Part shown: one piece after another, positions 61,668-64,000 of the stretch | Position numbering within the stretch: the first letter of the stretch is position 1 | How the letters are laid out: each line of letters begins with the position of its first letter | The notes under the pieces: model-generated | The model's database searches: none | What the model was told of the DNA's origin: nothing | The model's input: only the letters and a program-made list of their open reading frames with translations | Program-made: the position numbers and the translations under genes | Origin: Haloarcula amylolytica JCM 13557 | Lineage (GTDB): Archaea > Halobacteriota > Halobacteria > Halobacteriales > Haloarculaceae | NCBI RefSeq assembly: GCF_000336615.1 | Contig: NZ_AOLW01000010.1 | Location: forward strand, 158,496-222,495 | Direction of reading: 5' to 3' | Length of the DNA stretch: 64,000 bases

Positions 61668-62681
61668 ATGGTAATGAGCGACCACACCGACGAGCGGGAG
61701 ACGTTCCATCACGACCCGATCGGGCACGCGGAAGCCCGGGCCGGAATGACGGTCGGCGAACTGGCTGACAGCTACGGCGAGGCCGGCATCGGCGCGAGCG
61801 ACATCCACGAGGCCGTCGACATCTACAGCGAGATGCTCGACGACGACGTGACGACCTTCTTCGGCCTCGCCGGTGCGATGGTCCCGACGGGAATGCGGGC
61901 CATCGTCAGCGAACTCATCCGCGACGGCCACATCGACGTGCTCGTGACGACAGGGGCGAACTGCACCCACGACAGCATCGAGGCCATCGGCGGCAAGCAC
62001 CACCACGGCGAGGTCACGCCCGAGGGGCAGACAGAGCGCGAACACGACGAGACGCTCCGTGACGAGGGCGTCGACCGCATCTACAACGTCTACCTGCCTC
62101 AGGAGCACTTCGCCCTGTTCGAGAACCACCTCCGGGACGAGGTGTTCTCGACGCTGGAAGACGAGGGCGCGGTCTCAATCCAGCGCATGACGGAGGAACT
62201 GGGCCGGGCCAACAGCGAGGTCAACGAGCGCGAGGACGTGCCTGAAGATCCCGGTGTGCTGGCGGCGGCCTACGAAAACGACGTCCCGGTGTACTGCCCG
62301 GCCTTCCAGGACTCCGTGCTGGGCTTGCAGGCGTGGATGTACTCCCAGACCAGCGAGTTCACGGTCGACGCGCTGGCGGACATGACACAGATTACCGACA
62401 TCGCGTACGAGGCCGACAGCGCCGGTGCGATGGTCGTCGGCGGCGGCGTCCCGAAGAACTACGTCCTCCAGACGATGCTGGTCTCGCCCGACGCCTACGA
62501 CTACGCCGTCCAGTTGACGATGGACCCGTCTAACACCGGCGGCCTCTCCGGCGCGACGCTCGACGAGGCTCGCTCGTGGGGGAAACTTGAAAAGGACGCC
62601 CGGAATGTCTCGGTGTATGCCGACGCGACGATTACACTCCCGCTGGTCGTGGCCGCGGCCCGCGAGCGGCACAGCGCGTAA
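61668..62681 (+). CDS. dhs: Deoxyhypusine synthase
   Basis: 337 residues from the ATG at 61668; an ATG at 61674 is also in frame. Conserved NAD-binding and catalytic blocks: TTGANCTHDSIEAIGGKHHH, VPVYCPAFQDSVLG, SAGAMVVGGGVPKNYVLQTM and the catalytic Lys306 in SWGKLEKDARNVSVYADATI. It transfers a butylamine-type group to the lysine of eIF5A. The eIF5A and agmatinase genes are 6.4 kb away in the same direction, giving all three known pathway members in one neighbourhood. Confidence 0.95.
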   Translation: MVMSDHTDERETFHHDPIGHAEARAGMTVGELADSYGEAGIGASDIHEAVDIYSEMLDDDVTTFFGLAGAMVPTGMRAIVSELIRDGHIDVLVTTGANCTHDSIEAIGGKHHHGEVTPEGQTEREHDETLRDEGVDRIYNVYLPQEHFALFENHLRDEVFSTLEDEGAVSIQRMTEELGRANSEVNEREDVPEDPGVLAAAYENDVPVYCPAFQDSVLGLQAWMYSQTSEFTVDALADMTQITDIAYEADSAGAMVVGGGVPKNYVLQTMLVSPDAYDYAVQLTMDPSNTGGLSGATLDEARSWGKLEKDARNVSVYADATITLPLVVAAARERHSA

Positions 62682-62798
62682 GCGTGACCACGCCGGCGTA
62701 ACCGGCTACAGACCTGGCCGGTGGGAGCCATTTCTACGGAGAGGCATATATCCCTCATATAAACGGTCTTTCACGACCGCTCGGCAGCCGTACATAGC

Positions 62799-63800
62799 AT
62801 GTCACGGTACATCGGCCGACGGACGTTCGTCGGAGGGACGGCGGCGACGCTGGCAAGCGTGGGACTCGTGGGGAGCGCAACGCCTCAGGAATCGGATGAT
62901 ACTGACACAACCAACAGTGACGCGGACGACAGCGAGCGCGAAGCGATGACTGACGGCACGACCCTCATCGCCCATCGCGGGTTCGCCGGCGTCTACCCGG
63001 AGAACACGGAGTTAGCCGTCGAGGCTTCGTCGTTCGGTGGCCCGGGAGCCCAGACGGCCCACCGACGCGCCGACATGATCGAGGTCGATGTCGTGCCGAC
63101 GGCCGACGGCACGCTCGTCACCTTTCACGACGACGGGCTGGCCGAACGCGACGGCGGCGAGCGCGGCCTGACCGACGCTGATGGGCTCGTCTTCGAGACC
63201 GACACCGATACTGTGACCAGCGCGACTGTTCTCGGCACCGGGGAGACGGTTCCGACGCTCGAAACAGTCATGGACTCGATTCCGCCGAGCGTCGCCGTCA
63301 ATCTGGAGTTCAAGAACCCCGGCAGTCAGGACCTCCGTTTCGCTGAGTCGCTGTCCGAGTCGGAACTATCAGCGCAGCGAGCGGTGTGGCGGCCCTACAC
63401 CGAGCGCGCGCTCGACCTCGTTAGCGAGTACGACAACGACATCCTCGTCTCGTCGTTCTACGAAGCTGCGCTCGCGACCGTCCGCGACTACGACGACTCG
63501 GTCCCCGTTGCCTTCCTCTTCTGGGACGACATCGAAGAGGGGCTGGAAATCACCCGCCGCTACGACTGTGACGCGATGAACGTTCCCCAGCATATGGTTC
63601 AGGGAACGGCTTTCTTCAACGACAGCGACTACACCGACTCCGACCTGAGCGACATCGACCTCGCCGAAGTCGCTGCCGACGAAGACCGGGACCTGAACGT
63701 CTGGACGGTCAGTACGTGGTATCAGGCCCGCGAACTGGTCCGGGCCGGCGTCGACGGGCTCATCTCCGACTACCCCAGCGTGCTCTCCGTTCAGGACTGA
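62799..63800 (+). CDS. Exported glycerophosphodiester phosphodiesterase
   Basis: 333 residues. A twin-arginine signal (GRRTFVGGTAATLASVGLVG) precedes a linker rich in Asp/Thr/Ser. The GDPD catalytic core is LIAHRGFAGVYPENTELAVE (His59, Arg60, Glu71), MIEVDVVPTADGTLVTFHDD (Glu95, Asp97, His110) and NLEFKNPG. The C-terminal VSTWYQARELVRAGVDGLIS closes the TIM barrel. The enzyme splits glycerophosphodiesters into glycerol-3-phosphate and alcohol outside the cell. A TATAAAC box near 62757-62763 gives a leader of about 13 bases. Confidence 0.9.
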   Translation: MSRYIGRRTFVGGTAATLASVGLVGSATPQESDDTDTTNSDADDSEREAMTDGTTLIAHRGFAGVYPENTELAVEASSFGGPGAQTAHRRADMIEVDVVPTADGTLVTFHDDGLAERDGGERGLTDADGLVFETDTDTVTSATVLGTGETVPTLETVMDSIPPSVAVNLEFKNPGSQDLRFAESLSESELSAQRAVWRPYTERALDLVSEYDNDILVSSFYEAALATVRDYDDSVPVAFLFWDDIEEGLEITRRYDCDAMNVPQHMVQGTAFFNDSDYTDSDLSDIDLAEVAADEDRDLNVWTVSTWYQARELVRAGVDGLISDYPSVLSVQD

Positions 63801-64000
63801 CGGCGGATCTCGTTTTCGTTGTGTTTCCTCAAAGAGCCAGAAAGCCCCGGCCGGCTCCGGTCGAGGGCCTCGTTGCGCGCTTCTCCGCTCCCTACGGTCG
63901 CTCATGCAGTGCTTACAGCGGGAGCAAGGCGAAAGCCCACCCCTTCAGGGGTGTGGATGAAGCCGACAACCCGGCAGCTTCGCCTGTAGCCTCACTCAGC
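63801..64000 (+). other. Non-coding tail with hairpin resembling an IS200/IS605 right end
   Basis: No gene was found in the last 200 bp. A GC-rich imperfect dyad lies at about 63844-63867. A compact hairpin, CACCCC-TTCA-GGGGTG, lies at 63938-63953, followed by TGGATGAAGCC. The second resembles the right-end/omega-RNA hairpin of haloarchaeal IS200/IS605 elements. No tnpA or tnpB is present to its left, so it is a solo end, a MITE or an unrelated terminator. Confidence 0.4.

Noticed and set aside
1..64000. tRNA, rRNA or CRISPR array
   Set aside because: Intergenic stretches were read for tRNA-like T-arms and regularly spaced repeats. None was convincing; the only spaced repeat is the two-copy one at 61548.

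Overview
This window is haloarchaeal chromosome, most likely from Haloarcula or a close relative. The evidence is the very high GC content, strongly acidic predicted proteins, many TATA-type promoters about 26 bp upstream of an ATG (leaderless transcripts), and several haloarchaeal gene families: HTH-10 regulators, FilR1-like regulators, short archaeal malate synthase, CobY and Tat-lipoproteins. The family-level call is firm. The genus is inferred from overall resemblance only.

Region 1 (1-15.2 kb) is catabolic. It holds the end of an AMP-forming acyl-CoA ligase, a zinc alcohol dehydrogenase, an AAC(3)-like acetyltransferase, an aldehyde dehydrogenase, a glutaryl-CoA-dehydrogenase-like acyl-CoA dehydrogenase with an IclR regulator, a serine hydrolase and a LarA-like protein. 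These are followed by a 1015-residue FAD/Fe-S 2-hydroxyacid dehydrogenase, a VOC protein, malate synthase and a second IclR regulator. The last part reads as a 2-hydroxyacid/glyoxylate to malate module. Region 2 (15.6-30.8 kb) is intracellular alpha-glucan metabolism: a GH13 amylase, a 1511-residue tandem GH15 protein, a sugar nucleotidyltransferase, a GT4 glycosyltransferase and a GH77 4-alpha-glucanotransferase. An eIF2B-like protein, a short GlpA-like protein, an SDR and an HTH-10 regulator follow. None of the glucan enzymes has a recognisable export signal.

Region 3 (30.9-45.1 kb) is the cell-surface region. It carries a Tat-exported protein, a seven-gene overlapping pilus-type operon (secretion ATPase, TadC-type membrane platform, five small pilin-like proteins), a Tat-lipoprotein, a photolyase/cryptochrome, two regulators, and an ABC solute-binding protein followed by a PAP2/AUR1-type membrane enzyme. 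Region 4 (45.2-54.7 kb) has a MinD-type ATPase with an overlapping partner gene, then late cobalamin synthesis and salvage (cbiP, cobA, cbiZ, cobD, cobY, cobS, cbiB, a HAD hydrolase). It is interrupted on the opposite strand by a SatD-family gene and an overlapping membrane-protein gene. Region 5 (54.9-64 kb) contains eIF5A, agmatinase and deoxyhypusine synthase (the three known parts of the archaeal hypusination route), plus a deaminase-like amidohydrolase, Nif3, an SprT-like protease, AzlCD and an exported GDPD. It ends in a non-coding stretch with a hairpin like the right end of an IS200/IS605 element.

The best candidates for something undescribed are the SatD/membrane-protein pair inside the cobalamin locus, the five pilin-like proteins of the pilus operon, and the tandem glucoamylase whose first half has lost its catalytic base. 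The IclR genes carry dyads sharing an ACCA-N3/4-TGGT core, and another near-perfect dyad lies at 42056-42074. No tRNA, rRNA or CRISPR array was found.
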